Shown piece by piece: positions 38,490 to 48,177 of a stretch of DNA of 64,000 nucleotides (its first letter is position 1; each line of letters begins with the position of its first letter). Location of the stretch: positions 2,852,001-2,916,000 of the forward strand of contig NZ_OY726395.1 of assembly GCF_963378085.1 (NCBI RefSeq), in the 5' to 3' direction. This DNA comes from Mycolicibacterium sp. MU0050. GTDB lineage: Bacteria; Actinomycetota; Actinomycetes; Mycobacteriales; Mycobacteriaceae. Position numbers and translations under genes: made by a program. The notes below the pieces were generated by a model, which was not told the origin of the DNA, ran no database searches, and saw only the letters and a program-made list of their open reading frames with translations.

Positions 38490-39646
38490 CGCCGGCCTCC
38501 GGAGAGCTCGCTGCGACCCGAGGTCCCGCTCACGCCGACCTTGATGCCGGGGCCGGCAACCGTCTCGTAGACCCGCAGGATCTGCCGGGAGACCTCCGAC
38601 CAGTCGAAGCGCTGCACCCAGTCGTCGGCGGCGGCCACCAGCCGGTCGCGCTCGGCGGTGTCCTCCAGCACGTCGATCAGCGCGGCCGCCAGCGCCGCGG
38701 AGTCGTCGACGGGAACCAGCCGGCCCGCCCGTCCGTCGTCCAACACCCGCCGGAACGCGTCCAGGTCGCTGGCCACCACTGCGGTGTGCGCGGCCATGGC
38801 CTCCACCAGCACGATGCCGAAGCTCTCGCCGCCGGTGTTGGGCGCGCAGTACACGTCGGCCCCGCGCAGCGCGCTGGCCTTCTCGGCGTCGTCGACCTGA
38901 CCGAGGAACCGCAGGTGCTTGGCTAAATCGCCTGCCGCACTGCGCAATTCGTCCTCATCACCGCGGCCCACGACGAGGATCTCCACGTCGGGGAATCGCT
39001 TCACCAAGGCCGGCAGGGCACCCAGCAACACGGTCATGCCCTTGCGGGGCTCGTCGAACCGGCCCAGGAACAACACCGCCTTGCCCGGCCGCGGATAGCC
39101 CGGCAGGGGCGCCGCGTCGGCGAACGCGGCCACGTCGACCCCGTTGGGGATCTCGACGGCATCGGAGCCCAGCGCCTCCATCTGCCAGCGCCGCGCCAGA
39201 TCCGACACCGCGATGCGGCCCACGATCTTCTCGTGGAAGGGCCGCAGGATCCCCTGGAACACCGACAGCGTCAACGATCGTGTGGTGGAGGTGTGGAAGG
39301 TGGCCACGATGGGCCCCTCGGCGGCCTGCAGCGCCAGCATCGACAGGCTCGGCGCGTTGGGTTCGTGTAGGTGCAGCACGTCGAAATCGCCCTCGACGAG
39401 CCACTTCTTGACTTTGCGGTGGGTGGCCGGGCCGAAGCGCAGCCGGGCCACCGAACCGTTGTACGGAATGGGCACCGCCTTGCCCCCGGACACCACGTAG
39501 TCCGGCAGCGTCACATCGCTCGACGACGGCGCCAGCACGCTGACCTCGTGGCCCTGGCCCCGCATCACCTCGGCGAGTTGCAGTACGTGCGCTTGCACGC
39601 CGCCCGGGACGTCGAACGAGTACGGACACACCATCCCGATGCGCAT
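38486..39646 (-). CDS. pimA: Phosphatidylinositol alpha-mannosyltransferase PimA
   Basis: 386 residues from ATG 39646 (MRIGMVCPYSFDVPGGVQ). GT-B glycosyltransferase, family GT4: the N-terminal GGVQAH loop binds the acceptor; ESFGIVLVEAMA with the preceding NTGG holds the catalytic E-x7-E motif and the GDP-mannose site. It adds the first mannose to phosphatidylinositol on the inner leaflet. The start overlaps the patA stop by 1 nt (TGATG). Confidence 0.95.
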   Translation of the reverse strand: MRIGMVCPYSFDVPGGVQAHVLQLAEVMRGQGHEVSVLAPSSSDVTLPDYVVSGGKAVPIPYNGSVARLRFGPATHRKVKKWLVEGDFDVLHLHEPNAPSLSMLALQAAEGPIVATFHTSTTRSLTLSVFQGILRPFHEKIVGRIAVSDLARRWQMEALGSDAVEIPNGVDVAAFADAAPLPGYPRPGKAVLFLGRFDEPRKGMTVLLGALPALVKRFPDVEILVVGRGDEDELRSAAGDLAKHLRFLGQVDDAEKASALRGADVYCAPNTGGESFGIVLVEAMAAHTAVVASDLDAFRRVLDDGRAGRLVPVDDSAALAAALIDVLEDTAERDRLVAAADDWVQRFDWSEVSRQILRVYETVAGPGIKVGVSGTSGRSELSGGRR

Positions 39647-40614
39647 CAACGCTCCCCCGCACCATCCAGTCGTGCCCGGCGTTCGTCGGACAGATCGGCG
39701 ATCCACTGCGGCTGCAGCATGTGCCAGTCTGCGGGATGCGCCGCGATTCCGGCGGCGAAGCGATTCGCGAGTTCCTGCGTGATGGTGGTGACGTCGCCGG
39801 AGCTGACGTCGACGGGACCGGAGACCTGAAAGCGCCAGTCGTCGGGTTCGTTCCACAGGTGCGCGGTCAGCAGGGTGGCGCCGGTCTCCAGCGCCAGCCG
39901 GGCGGGCCCGGCCGGCAGCCGGGTGGCCTCGCCGAACATGTCCACCTGCACCCCGTTGCGGGTGAGGTCGCGGTCGGCCAACAGGCACACCATCGCGTTG
40001 TCGCGCAGCCGCTCGCGCAGCACCTCCGACGTCGGGCGCTCGCCGCCGGTCAACGGCAGGATCTCGAACCCGAGGGTCTCGCGGTACTCGATGAACCGCT
40101 GGTACAGCGACTCCGGCTGGAGGCGCTCGGCCACCGTGGTGAGCTTGCCGTAATGCTGGACGAACCAGACGCCGGCCATGTCCCAATTGCCGCTGTGTGG
40201 CAGCGCGACGATGGTGCCGCGGCCCGCGGCCATGCTCGCCTCGAGATGCTCGCGCCCCAGCAGACACGGGTCGAGGCGTTCGGCGAGTTTGCGTTGATCC
40301 ATCGATGGCAGCCGGAACGCCTCACGCCAGTACCGGGCGTAGGAGGCCAGCGCGGCGCGGATCAGGGAATTGGGCACCTCGGCGGGCGACACGCCCAGCA
40401 CCCGGGACAGGTTCTTGCGCAGCTGCTCGGGTCCGCCGGAACGCGACGCGTACAGAGCGCCCGCATCAAAGACGTTGCGGGCAACCATCTCCGGCACGGC
40501 GCGGACCACCCGCCAGCCCGCCGCGTAACCCCAGTCCGACAGCTGGCCGCTCAACGGCGCGGTCAGACCCCGGACCTTCGGCAGCCCCGGGAGTCCCGAC
40601 GTGGGCGTCGACAT
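39646..40614 (-). CDS. patA: PIM acyltransferase PatA
   Basis: 322 residues from ATG 40614. LpxL/HtrB-like acyltransferase with the HSGNWDMAG block containing the H-x4-D catalytic motif, plus ADRDLTRNGVQVDMFG and the GPARLALETGA segment. In mycobacteria it moves palmitoyl to the mannose added by PimA. Overlaps of 1 nt on both sides (pgsA upstream, pimA downstream) indicate tight translational coupling. Confidence 0.93.
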   Translation of the reverse strand: MSTPTSGLPGLPKVRGLTAPLSGQLSDWGYAAGWRVVRAVPEMVARNVFDAGALYASRSGGPEQLRKNLSRVLGVSPAEVPNSLIRAALASYARYWREAFRLPSMDQRKLAERLDPCLLGREHLEASMAAGRGTIVALPHSGNWDMAGVWFVQHYGKLTTVAERLQPESLYQRFIEYRETLGFEILPLTGGERPTSEVLRERLRDNAMVCLLADRDLTRNGVQVDMFGEATRLPAGPARLALETGATLLTAHLWNEPDDWRFQVSGPVDVSSGDVTTITQELANRFAAGIAAHPADWHMLQPQWIADLSDERRARLDGAGER

Positions 40615-41297
40615 CAGCGCTCGCTCGGCTCGGGCGGCTGCGCCGGCTCGCCGCCGGACTCGCCGTCGCGCAGCGGGTCGATGGCCCCGGGCGAACTGCG
40701 CACGGCGTGCACCCGCTGGGCCACGGTGACCATGCTGGCCGCGGCCAGCACCCACATCGCTGCGTCGAGCAGCCACGGCAGCGGGAAGAACGGCAGATCC
40801 GACAGGCCGGTGCCGACCAACACGATGATCAGCCGCTCGGGCCGCTCGATCAGGCCGCCGCCCCCGGACAGACCCGTGGCCTCGGCGCGCGCCTTGACAT
40901 ACGAGATCACCTGGGAGGTGACCAGACAGATCATGGTGGCGACCACCAGCGGGGTGTTGTGCAGCCCGAACGCGGCCCACCACAACAGACCGCAGAACAC
41001 CGCGCCATCGGCGATGCGGTCGCAGGTGGCGTCCAGCACGGCACCGAATCGGGTGCCGTACCCGCGTTCTCGGGCCATCGCGCCGTCGAGCATGTCGGCC
41101 AGCACGAAGAACCACACCGCGACCGCCCCCCACCACAGCTGCCCCACCGGGAACAGCGTGAGCGCCGCGAGCACGGTGCCCGCGGTGCCGATGATGGTGA
41201 TGCTGTCCGGCGTCAGGCCGGCCTTGAGGGCCACCTTGGCGACCGGGCGGCTGAGCTTCGCGTACGCCGCCCGGGTCATCAGGTAGAAGTCGCTCAC
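40614..41297 (-). CDS. pgsA: Phosphatidylinositol phosphate synthase PgsA
   Basis: 227 residues from GTG 41297, chosen because it overlaps the HIT gene stop by 4 nt and aligns with the short N-terminus of the M. tuberculosis protein; ATG 41312 is the alternative. CDP-alcohol phosphotransferase motif DMLDGAMARERG followed by TRFGAVLDATCD, with all four aspartates. Multiple membrane helices. It makes PI phosphate from CDP-diacylglycerol and inositol phosphate, the base for the PIMs. Confidence 0.94.
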   Translation of the reverse strand: MSDFYLMTRAAYAKLSRPVAKVALKAGLTPDSITIIGTAGTVLAALTLFPVGQLWWGAVAVWFFVLADMLDGAMARERGYGTRFGAVLDATCDRIADGAVFCGLLWWAAFGLHNTPLVVATMICLVTSQVISYVKARAEATGLSGGGGLIERPERLIIVLVGTGLSDLPFFPLPWLLDAAMWVLAAASMVTVAQRVHAVRSSPGAIDPLRDGESGGEPAQPPEPSER

Positions 41298-41863
41298 GGC
41301 AGCTGCGACCATTCCTCGGCCAGCAGGGCACGGGTGTCGCGCAGCAGCTGCGGGATGACCTTGGCGTCACCGATCACCGTGATGAAGTTCGCGTCCCCGC
41401 TCCAGCGCGGCACGATGTGCATGTGCAGATGCTCGGCCAGGGATCCGCCCGCCGAGCGGCCCAGGTTGAGCCCGACGTTGAAACCGTCCGGCTTGGACAC
41501 CGACTTCATCACGCGGATGGCCTTCTGCGTGAACGCCATCAGCTCCGCGCTCTCCTCGGCGTGCAGGTCCTCGAGCTCGGCGACCCGCCGGTACGGCACC
41601 ACCATCAGGTGTCCCGGGTTGTACGGGTACAGGTTCAGCACGGCGTAGACCCGCTCGCCGCGGGCCACCACCAGCCCGTCCTCGTCGGTCATCTGCGGGA
41701 TGTCGGTGAACGGCTGTTTGGAGGCCGCCGACGACGACTGCGCCGATCCGCCCTCCTTCACGGCCCCGACGATGTAGCTCATCCGGTGCGGGGTCCACAG
41801 CCGCTGCAGGTGATCGGGATGGCCCGCCCCGGAATCCCGGATCTGGCCCTCGTCATCGGTCAT
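41294..41863 (-). CDS. HIT-family AP4A phosphorylase
   Basis: 189 residues from ATG 41863 ([12 protein letters not shown]), overlapping the thrS stop by 4 nt. The histidine triad is in [14 protein letters not shown], and the region [13 protein letters not shown] is the usual HIT core. The M. tuberculosis orthologue (Rv2613c) has been characterised as a diadenosine tetraphosphate phosphorylase. Being next to thrS is sensible, because aminoacyl-tRNA synthetases produce AP4A. Confidence 0.92.
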   Translation of the reverse strand: MTDDEGQIRDSGAGHPDHLQRLWTPHRMSYIVGAVKEGGSAQSSSAASKQPFTDIPQMTDEDGLVVARGERVYAVLNLYPYNPGHLMVVPYRRVAELEDLHAEESAELMAFTQKAIRVMKSVSKPDGFNVGLNLGRSAGGSLAEHLHMHIVPRWSGDANFITVIGDAKVIPQLLRDTRALLAEEWSQLP

Positions 41864-43926
41864 TGCCCACCCCCGGCCGCGAGCAGCTCTTCGACCAGCT
41901 CGGCCGTCGGCACGTCGTTGCGCTTGTCGCCCACCCACTTGGCGATCGCCGCCACCGCGGCATCCCGGGGCACACCGTTGACCTGGGTGCGGTCGGCGAA
42001 TCGGAAGCTGATCGCCGAGGCCTCGACATCGCGGTCGCCGGCGAGCAGCAGGAACGGGACCTTCATGTTCGTCTGGTTGACGATCTTCTTGGCCATCCGG
42101 TCGTCGCTGGCGTCTACCTCGACCCGAATGCCTTGGGACTTCAGTTGCGCGGCAACGTCGTCGAGGTACTCGACATGCGCGTCCGCGACGGGGATGCCGA
42201 CCGCCTGCACCGGCGCCAGCCAGGCCGGGAACGCGCCCGCGTAGTGCTCGGTGAGCACGCCGAAGAAGCGTTCGATGGAGCCGAACAGCGCGCGGTGGAT
42301 CAGCACCGGCCGCTGCCGGGTGCCGTCCGCGGCGGTGTACTCCAGCTCGAAGCGCTCGGGCATGTTGAAGTCGAGCTGAATGGTCGACATCTGCCAGCTG
42401 CGGCCCAGCGCGTCCTTGACCTGGACCGAGATCTTGGGGCCGTAGAACGCCGCGCCCCCCGGGTCGGGCACCAGCTGCAGGCCGGAGGCCTCGGCGACCT
42501 CACGCAGCGTTTCGGTCGCCTCGTCCCACACCTGATCCGAGCCCACGTACTTCTCGGGATCCTTGGTGGACAGCTCCAGATAGAAGTCGTCGAGGCCGTA
42601 GTCGCTCAGCAGGTCCAGGACGAACTGCAGCAGCGACGCCAGCTCGTCGCGCATCTGCTCGCGCGTGGTGTAGATGTGCGCGTCGTCCTGGGTCATCCCG
42701 CGCACCCGGGTCAGCCCGTGCACCACGCCGGACTTCTCGTAGCGGTACACCGAGCCGAACTCGAAGAGCCGCAACGGAAGCTCGCGGTAGGACCGGCCGC
42801 GCGAGCGGTAGATCAGATGATGCATCGGGCAGTTCATCGGCTTGAGGTAGTAGTTCTGCCCGGGCTTGCGCAGCTGCCCGTCCTCGTCGTACTCCGCGTC
42901 GATGTGCATCGGGGGGTACATGCCGTCGGCGTACCACTCCAGGTGACCCGAGGTCACGTAGAGCTGTTCCTTGGTGATGTGCGGGGTGTTGACGAACTCG
43001 TAGCCGGCCTGCGCGTGCTTGCTGCGCGAATAGTCCTCGAGTTCCTTGCGGATCACCCCGCCCTTGGGGTGGAAAACCGGTAGGCCCGAACCCAACTCGT
43101 CGGGAAAGCTGAACAGGTCGAGTTCCACCCCGAGCTTGCGGTGATCGCGGCGCTGGGCCTCCTCGATCAGCTCGAGGTGCCGGTCCAGCGCCTCCTGCGA
43201 TTCCCACGCCGTGCCGTAGATGCGCTGCAGGCTGGCGTTGTTCTGGTCGCCGCGCCAGTACGCGGCCGAGCTGCGCGTCAGCTTGAAGGCGGGGATGTAT
43301 TTGGTGGTCGGGATGTGCGGGCCGCGGCACAGATCCCCCCAAACCCGTTCCCGGGTACGCGGATTCAGGTTGTCGTAGGCGGTCAGCTCGTCGCCGCCGA
43401 CCTCCATGACGTCCGGGTCGCCGGACTTGTCGTCGATGAGCTCGAGCTTGTACGGCTCGGACTGCAACTCGCGGCGCGCCTGGTCCTTGGACTCGAAGAC
43501 CCGACGTTCGAAGAGCTGGCCGTCCTTGACGATCTTGCGCATCCGCTTCTCGAGAGCCTCGAGATGCTCGGGGGTGAAGGGTTCGGCGACGTCGAAGTCG
43601 TAGTAGAAGCCGTCGGTGATCGGCGGGCCGATGCCCAGCTTGGCCTCCGGGAACATCTCCTGCACGGCCTGGGCCAGCACGTGCGCGGCCGAATGCCGGA
43701 TGACGCTGCGGCCGGCCTCGGTGTCGGCGGCGATCGGCGTCACCTCGACGTCGGTGTCCGGCACCCAGCTCAGGTCCCGCAGGTTCCCGTCGGGGTCGGC
43801 CACCACCACGACGGCGTTGGGGCTGCCCCGGCCCGGCAGATCGGCCTCGCGGACGGCCGCGCCCGCGGTGGTCCCCGCAGGAACCCGGATCGGGGTTGCT
43901 GCTTGGGGGTGTGCGGGGGCGCTCAT
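41860..43926 (-). CDS. thrS: Threonyl-tRNA synthetase
   Basis: 688 residues, class II synthetase. Domains: TGS-like N-terminus (about 1-75), the editing domain with [17 protein letters not shown] type histidines, the catalytic core with [12 protein letters not shown] (zinc Cys and His) and [13 protein letters not shown], and a C-terminal anticodon domain. It starts the minus-strand lipid operon thrS-HIT-pgsA-patA-pimA-Nudix. The 97-nt upstream gap holds no recognisable T-box or other leader. Confidence 0.96.
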   Translation of the reverse strand: MSAPAHPQAATPIRVPAGTTAGAAVREADLPGRGSPNAVVVVADPDGNLRDLSWVPDTDVEVTPIAADTEAGRSVIRHSAAHVLAQAVQEMFPEAKLGIGPPITDGFYYDFDVAEPFTPEHLEALEKRMRKIVKDGQLFERRVFESKDQARRELQSEPYKLELIDDKSGDPDVMEVGGDELTAYDNLNPRTRERVWGDLCRGPHIPTTKYIPAFKLTRSSAAYWRGDQNNASLQRIYGTAWESQEALDRHLELIEEAQRRDHRKLGVELDLFSFPDELGSGLPVFHPKGGVIRKELEDYSRSKHAQAGYEFVNTPHITKEQLYVTSGHLEWYADGMYPPMHIDAEYDEDGQLRKPGQNYYLKPMNCPMHHLIYRSRGRSYRELPLRLFEFGSVYRYEKSGVVHGLTRVRGMTQDDAHIYTTREQMRDELASLLQFVLDLLSDYGLDDFYLELSTKDPEKYVGSDQVWDEATETLREVAEASGLQLVPDPGGAAFYGPKISVQVKDALGRSWQMSTIQLDFNMPERFELEYTAADGTRQRPVLIHRALFGSIERFFGVLTEHYAGAFPAWLAPVQAVGIPVADAHVEYLDDVAAQLKSQGIRVEVDASDDRMAKKIVNQTNMKVPFLLLAGDRDVEASAISFRFADRTQVNGVPRDAAVAAIAKWVGDKRNDVPTAELVEELLAAGGGQ

Positions 43927-44023
43927 CGGCGGTTCTCCAGTCTCGTGGGGCGGGCCCTGTGCTGGTACGGCCCAGGGATACAGACGGCGACCATGCTATC
44001 GGGGCCGGTGTGCGCGGTTGTAC

Positions 44024-44440
44024 TCATGACCCGATGCCCAGCGGGCTCTTCAGCCACGCCCAATCGATGCCGAGCAGACCGGCGCCCCACCCGATTGCTC
44101 CCAGCACCCATAGCGTCGCGACCACCACCGCCGCGGTGAACAGCGCGCCGAGGATCTGGATCCACAGCCCCTGCAGCCAGAACCAGGCCATGAACCGGTC
44201 GTAACGAACGCGGGCGAAGCTCAGCAGTCGCTTGGCCCAGTCGAACTCGGTGGCCAGGATGCCCAGGCCCAGGAACACGATGGCCCAGCCCGGGCCCGGG
44301 TACGGGATGGCGACGATCCCCACGGCCAGCACCAGGGTCCCGACGGCGCCGAGGACGAGTCGGTAGACCAGATTGGCCACCCGGCGTCCGCGCAACCGCT
44401 CCCGCCAGCGCTGCCACCGGCGTACGAATTCGGGGGTCAC
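44024..44440 (-). CDS. TIGR02611-like small membrane protein (PGPGW motif)
   Basis: 138 residues from GTG 44440, overlapping the stop of the thioesterase gene upstream by 4 nt. Three or four membrane segments; the motif YPGPGWAIVFLGLGILATEF in the first half is the signature of the actinobacterial TIGR02611 family, whose function is unknown. Probably cotranscribed with the thioesterase gene. Confidence 0.78.
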   Translation of the reverse strand: MTPEFVRRWQRWRERLRGRRVANLVYRLVLGAVGTLVLAVGIVAIPYPGPGWAIVFLGLGILATEFDWAKRLLSFARVRYDRFMAWFWLQGLWIQILGALFTAAVVVATLWVLGAIGWGAGLLGIDWAWLKSPLGIGS

Positions 44441-45087
44441 GGCTGACCCGGCTTGAGTTTGACGAACAGCGCGTGGGATTCGGCCAGCAACACCGCGCCG
44501 GGCTGGTCCTCGTCGGCGTCGTCGTACAGGGCGGCCTCGACGAAGATCTTGCGGCCCTCCTGCCCGCGCAACCGGGCCTCGACGCGCAGGGTCTTCTCCA
44601 CCGGCACGATCTTGCGGTAGTCGACGTGCAGGAAGGCGGTGCGCTGATGCATGCCGCCGGTCAGCACCGCGGCCGCGTACCCGAGCACGGAGTCGAACAG
44701 CAACCCGAGGCTGCCGCCGTGCGCGGCGCCGTTGCGGCCCAGGTAGAACCGGTTGAACCGGACCGGCCCGCCGATCGTGTCGTCGTCGATCCTGCCGAGC
44801 TCCGACGGGACGCCGAGCACTCCGCCGCGGTTCGGCAGGTCGAATCGCCGCCCGGACGGGGTGGTCCACTCGTCGCCGTCGTACGGCGTCAGCAGCGCCG
44901 ACAGCTTGTCGAGCAGGTCGGCAGCCTCGCTGATGACCTCGTCGGGCGCGTCGATGGTGCGGGCGTGGTCCTGCAGGCGGCGCACGCCGGCAACGAATCG
45001 GCCGAAGTCCGGGCCGCCCTTCGTGGTGGGTTTCGCAACGTTGAAACCGCCGCCCGCGTGTCGCTGATCGTTGACCACGCTGACCAC
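44437..45087 (-). CDS. Hot-dog fold thioesterase (PaaI-like)
   Basis: 216 residues from GTG 45087; GTG 45078 is a good alternative because a -10-like TACGGT lies about 7 nt before it. Residues about 90-200 form a 4HBT domain with NGAAHGGSLGLLFDSVLGY, the catalytic His/Gly-rich helix of PaaI-type thioesterases, and RTAFLHVDYRKIVPVEKTL. An N-terminal region of about 80 residues precedes it. Acyl-CoA substrate unknown. Confidence 0.82.
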   Translation of the reverse strand: MVSVVNDQRHAGGGFNVAKPTTKGGPDFGRFVAGVRRLQDHARTIDAPDEVISEAADLLDKLSALLTPYDGDEWTTPSGRRFDLPNRGGVLGVPSELGRIDDDTIGGPVRFNRFYLGRNGAAHGGSLGLLFDSVLGYAAAVLTGGMHQRTAFLHVDYRKIVPVEKTLRVEARLRGQEGRKIFVEAALYDDADEDQPGAVLLAESHALFVKLKPGQP

Positions 45088-45157
45088 CGTATTGCCTGCC
45101 CCCGCAGACGGTCGTGTCGGACCGGCGTGGGATGGGCGAGGATCCCGGCGCGCTCCC

Positions 45158-45163
45158 TAGGAT
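45158..45163 (+). promoter_or_regulatory. Predicted -10 box (TAGGAT) for a leaderless message
   Basis: TAGGAT fits TANNNT and lies 6 nt before ATG 45170. No ribosome binding site is visible, consistent with a leaderless start. Confidence 0.5.
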
Positions 45164-45169
45164 TCGGGC

Positions 45170-46072
45170 ATGCCGGGCAAAATGTCGCTGCGCAACGCGC
45201 GGTCGGTGCTGGGCGCCGAGATCGGCGCGATGCGGGCGCGAACACCCGACCTGGACCCGGCCGATCTCACCATGTTCACGTTCCCGTTGCTGGTTCGCGC
45301 GGTTGGGGTGCTCGCGATCGGCGCGGTGCCGCTGCTGGTGGTGCGCAGCGGCAGCGAGGAAGACGCGCTGCTGGTGCCGCTGATCGGCTCGCTGGCCCTG
45401 GTGATCATCTGCACGGCGATCGTGGCCTGGTTGACCTCGGTGGTGATCTCCGGGCTGGTGGTGATGGTGCTGTACCGGACCGGCCCCGGCGCGTCGTCGC
45501 ACCTGGTCGTCCGCATCCTCACCGACTCGTTTCGCCGGATCAGCGACTCCACCTCGCATCTGACCCTGTTGGCGTTGGTGGCCGGCCTGCTGTCGCTGGC
45601 CATCGGGCTGCCCACCCGCCGCGGCGACGACCTGGCCAATCCGGTGATCGAGGACCTGTTGGCCGCCCAGGTCGGCGTGCTGCTGGCGGCGCTGGGGTTC
45701 GCCTTCATCGCCGAGTCCATCCGGTCGGCCGCCGACATCGTCGACGACCAGTCCCTGATGCTGGCCTGGCCGTGGGCGCTGCTGATCGCCTGCGCGTCGT
45801 GGTCGTTGGCCACCGCGGTCGGACCGTTCGAGATCACCCGGATGCTGACGATCCTGCTCAACGAATGGCTGCCGGCCATGGTCGACGGGGTGCCGCGGGC
45901 CACCGTGATCGCCGACTTGGTGCCCGACGGGGCGCGGTGGTGGGCCGCGTTCGCGCCGCTGCCGGTGATCGCGCTGATCTGGGCGATCCAGGCGTGGCGG
46001 CACGACGGGTTCACCCAGATCCGGGAGTTCCTCGAGGGTGACGACGAGGTGCCCCCAACCCGGCGGACCTGA
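45170..46072 (+). CDS. Conserved multi-pass membrane protein, unknown function
   Basis: 300 residues from ATG 45170, downstream of a leaderless-type -10 box. Six or so hydrophobic segments, starting near residue 42, with an N-terminal cytoplasmic stretch (RNARSVLGAEIGAMRART). Segments include GLVVMVLYRTGPGASSHLV and the C-terminal FTQIREFLEGDDEVPP tail. No catalytic motif is recognisable. Not part of a larger operon; the next gene is 77 nt away. Confidence 0.72.
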   Translation: MPGKMSLRNARSVLGAEIGAMRARTPDLDPADLTMFTFPLLVRAVGVLAIGAVPLLVVRSGSEEDALLVPLIGSLALVIICTAIVAWLTSVVISGLVVMVLYRTGPGASSHLVVRILTDSFRRISDSTSHLTLLALVAGLLSLAIGLPTRRGDDLANPVIEDLLAAQVGVLLAALGFAFIAESIRSAADIVDDQSLMLAWPWALLIACASWSLATAVGPFEITRMLTILLNEWLPAMVDGVPRATVIADLVPDGARWWAAFAPLPVIALIWAIQAWRHDGFTQIREFLEGDDEVPPTRRT

Positions 46073-46149
46073 GCGGCGCCGATGTTTAGGACGGGTACTG
46101 CCTGAGGAACAGCTGTGAGGCCACACTCACACGCCACCCAGGAGGCACC

Positions 46150-46641
46150 ATGTCCACCTCACCCCAATCCCGTCCGGACGCCGCCCCGCGCGCCGGTCGC
46201 ACCCCGGTGCAGCTCGCCGCCCTCGCCGTGGGCGCGGTCTTCCTGTTGGTCGGAATTTTGGGCTTCGTCCCCGGGATCACCACCGACGTCGACCAGTTGA
46301 CCTTCGCCGGCCACCATTCGGGCGCCATGCTGCTGGGCATCTTCCACGTGTCGATCCTGCACAACGTGGTGCACCTGGCGTTCGGCGTCGCGGGCCTGTT
46401 GCTGTCGCGCACCTTCGTGCAGGCGCGGCTGTACCTGCTGGTCAGCGCCGTCATCTACGCGGTGCTGGGCGTCTACGGCGTGGTGATCCATCAGGAGTCG
46501 GGCGCCAACTTCGTGCCCGTCAACACCGCGGACAACTGGCTGCACTTCGGCCTGGCCGCGCTGATGCTGGCGCTGGGTCTGATCCTCGGCAAGGGCGGCG
46601 CGGAGCTGACCACGCGTCGCAGCACCGGCATCGTCGAGTAA
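46150..46641 (+). CDS. DUF4383 membrane protein
   Basis: 163 residues with an AGGAGG ribosome binding site 6 nt before ATG. Four membrane helices; the segment LHNVVHLAFGVAGLLLSR and the late NWLHFGLAALMLALG are the DUF4383 pattern. Such proteins are common, small and stress-associated in mycobacteria, but without a known function. Confidence 0.82.
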   Translation: MSTSPQSRPDAAPRAGRTPVQLAALAVGAVFLLVGILGFVPGITTDVDQLTFAGHHSGAMLLGIFHVSILHNVVHLAFGVAGLLLSRTFVQARLYLLVSAVIYAVLGVYGVVIHQESGANFVPVNTADNWLHFGLAALMLALGLILGKGGAELTTRRSTGIVE

Positions 46642-46731
46642 CCCGGCGGGGCCGGCCCAAAGGCCGGGCACCGGACGGGGTGCGCCCATAGGCTTTGGCC
46701 ACACCGTGTGCGCACCCCGAAGGAGCCCGTC

Positions 46732-48075
46732 ATGAGCCACTACGCCGTCGTCGACCCCGCGACCGGGGAAACCGTCCGGGAGTACCCCACGGCCACCGAC
46801 GAGCAGATGGAACAGGCGCTGGCCGCGGCCGCCGCGGCGTTCCGGGACTGGTCCAAGACCACCAGCGTCGCCGACCGGGCCGCCCTGATCCGCAAGGTCG
46901 GTCAGTTGCACGGCGAACGCGCCGACGAGCTGGCCAAGATCATCGGCCGCGAGATGGGTAAGCCCTACGACCAGGCCAAGGGTGAGGCGGAATTCTCGGC
47001 GGCGATCTACGAGTACTACGCCGACAACGCCGAGAAGTTCCTGGCCGACGAACCCATCACGCTGCTCGAGGGCGAGGGCTCGGCGCTGATCCGGCGCTCG
47101 CCCGTCGGCGTGCTGCTGGGCATCATGCCGTGGAACTACCCCTACTACCAGGTGGCCCGGTTCGCCGGGCCGAACCTGACGCTGGGCAACACGATCGTGT
47201 TGAAGCACGCGCCGCAATGCCCCGAATCCGCTGCGGCGCTGCAGCAGATCTTCGACGACGCCGGCTATCCGCCCGGTGCCTACGTCAACGTCTACGCCAC
47301 CAACGAGCAGATCGCCGACGCGATCGCCGACCCACGCGTGCAAGGGGTTTCGCTGACCGGCTCCGAACGCGCCGGCGCCGCCGTCGCCGAGATCGCGGGC
47401 CGCAACCTCAAGAAGGTGGTGCTCGAACTCGGCGGGTCCGACCCGTTCCTGGTGCTCGGCTCCGACGACCTGGACGCCACCGTGGAGGCCGCGGTGGAGG
47501 GCCGGTTCGAGAACACCGGACAGGCCTGCAACGCGGCCAAGCGGATCATCGTCGCCGACGACATCTACGACGAGTTCCTGGACAAGTTCACCAAGAAGGT
47601 CCTCGAGAAGGCCGACGGGCTGGCCCCGCTGTCCTCGGTGGCCGCCGCCGACCGGCTGGCCGAGCAGGTCCAGCGCGCCGTGGACCACGGCGCCAACCTG
47701 GTGTCCAGCGGCGAACGCCAGGGCGCGTTCTTCCCGCCCGGCGTGCTGACCGGCGTCACCCCGGACTCCCCCGCCTACAAGGAGGAACTGTTCGGGCCGG
47801 TGGCCACCGTCTACAAGGCGTCCTCGGAGGAGGAGGCCGTCGAACTCGCCAACGACACCCCGTTCGGGTTGGGCTCTTACGTCTACGCGACGGACACCGA
47901 ACAGGCCAAGCGGGTGGCCGACAAGATCGAGGCCGGAATGGTGTTCGTCAACTGCGTCGGCGCCGAAGGCGTGGAACTGCCCTTCGGCGGCGTCAAGCGC
48001 TCCGGATTCGGCCGGGAGCTGGGCCGGTTCGGTATCGACGAGTTCGTGAACAAGAAGCTGATCCGCATCGGGTAG
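46732..48075 (+). CDS. gabD: Aldehyde dehydrogenase, succinate-semialdehyde dehydrogenase type
   Basis: 447 residues from ATG 46732 (MSHYAVVDPATGE), preceded by an AAGGAG ribosome binding site; the upstream start in the same frame lacks one. Rossmann NAD(P)-binding core, catalytic Glu in VLELGGSDPF (about E232) and catalytic Cys in NTGQACNAAKR (about C266), with GVELPFGGVKRSGFGREL near the C-terminus. The short length and PWNYPYYQVARF segment fit the succinate-semialdehyde dehydrogenase group. It could finish GABA breakdown begun by gabT, though it is 17 kb away. Confidence 0.85.
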   Translation: MSHYAVVDPATGETVREYPTATDEQMEQALAAAAAAFRDWSKTTSVADRAALIRKVGQLHGERADELAKIIGREMGKPYDQAKGEAEFSAAIYEYYADNAEKFLADEPITLLEGEGSALIRRSPVGVLLGIMPWNYPYYQVARFAGPNLTLGNTIVLKHAPQCPESAAALQQIFDDAGYPPGAYVNVYATNEQIADAIADPRVQGVSLTGSERAGAAVAEIAGRNLKKVVLELGGSDPFLVLGSDDLDATVEAAVEGRFENTGQACNAAKRIIVADDIYDEFLDKFTKKVLEKADGLAPLSSVAAADRLAEQVQRAVDHGANLVSSGERQGAFFPPGVLTGVTPDSPAYKEELFGPVATVYKASSEEEAVELANDTPFGLGSYVYATDTEQAKRVADKIEAGMVFVNCVGAEGVELPFGGVKRSGFGRELGRFGIDEFVNKKLIRIG

Positions 48076-48177
48076 CCGGTTTGCCCCGACGGGATGAACT
48101 CCGCGACCCGCCCGCGTTCGACCGAGCAGAAGCCATCGGTCACAACACGTCGGGTACGGCGGTCAGGAGAAAACATC

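Noticed and set aside
43927..44023. T-box or attenuator before thrS.
   Set aside because: The 97-nt gap shows no specifier stem, antiterminator or terminator pattern.
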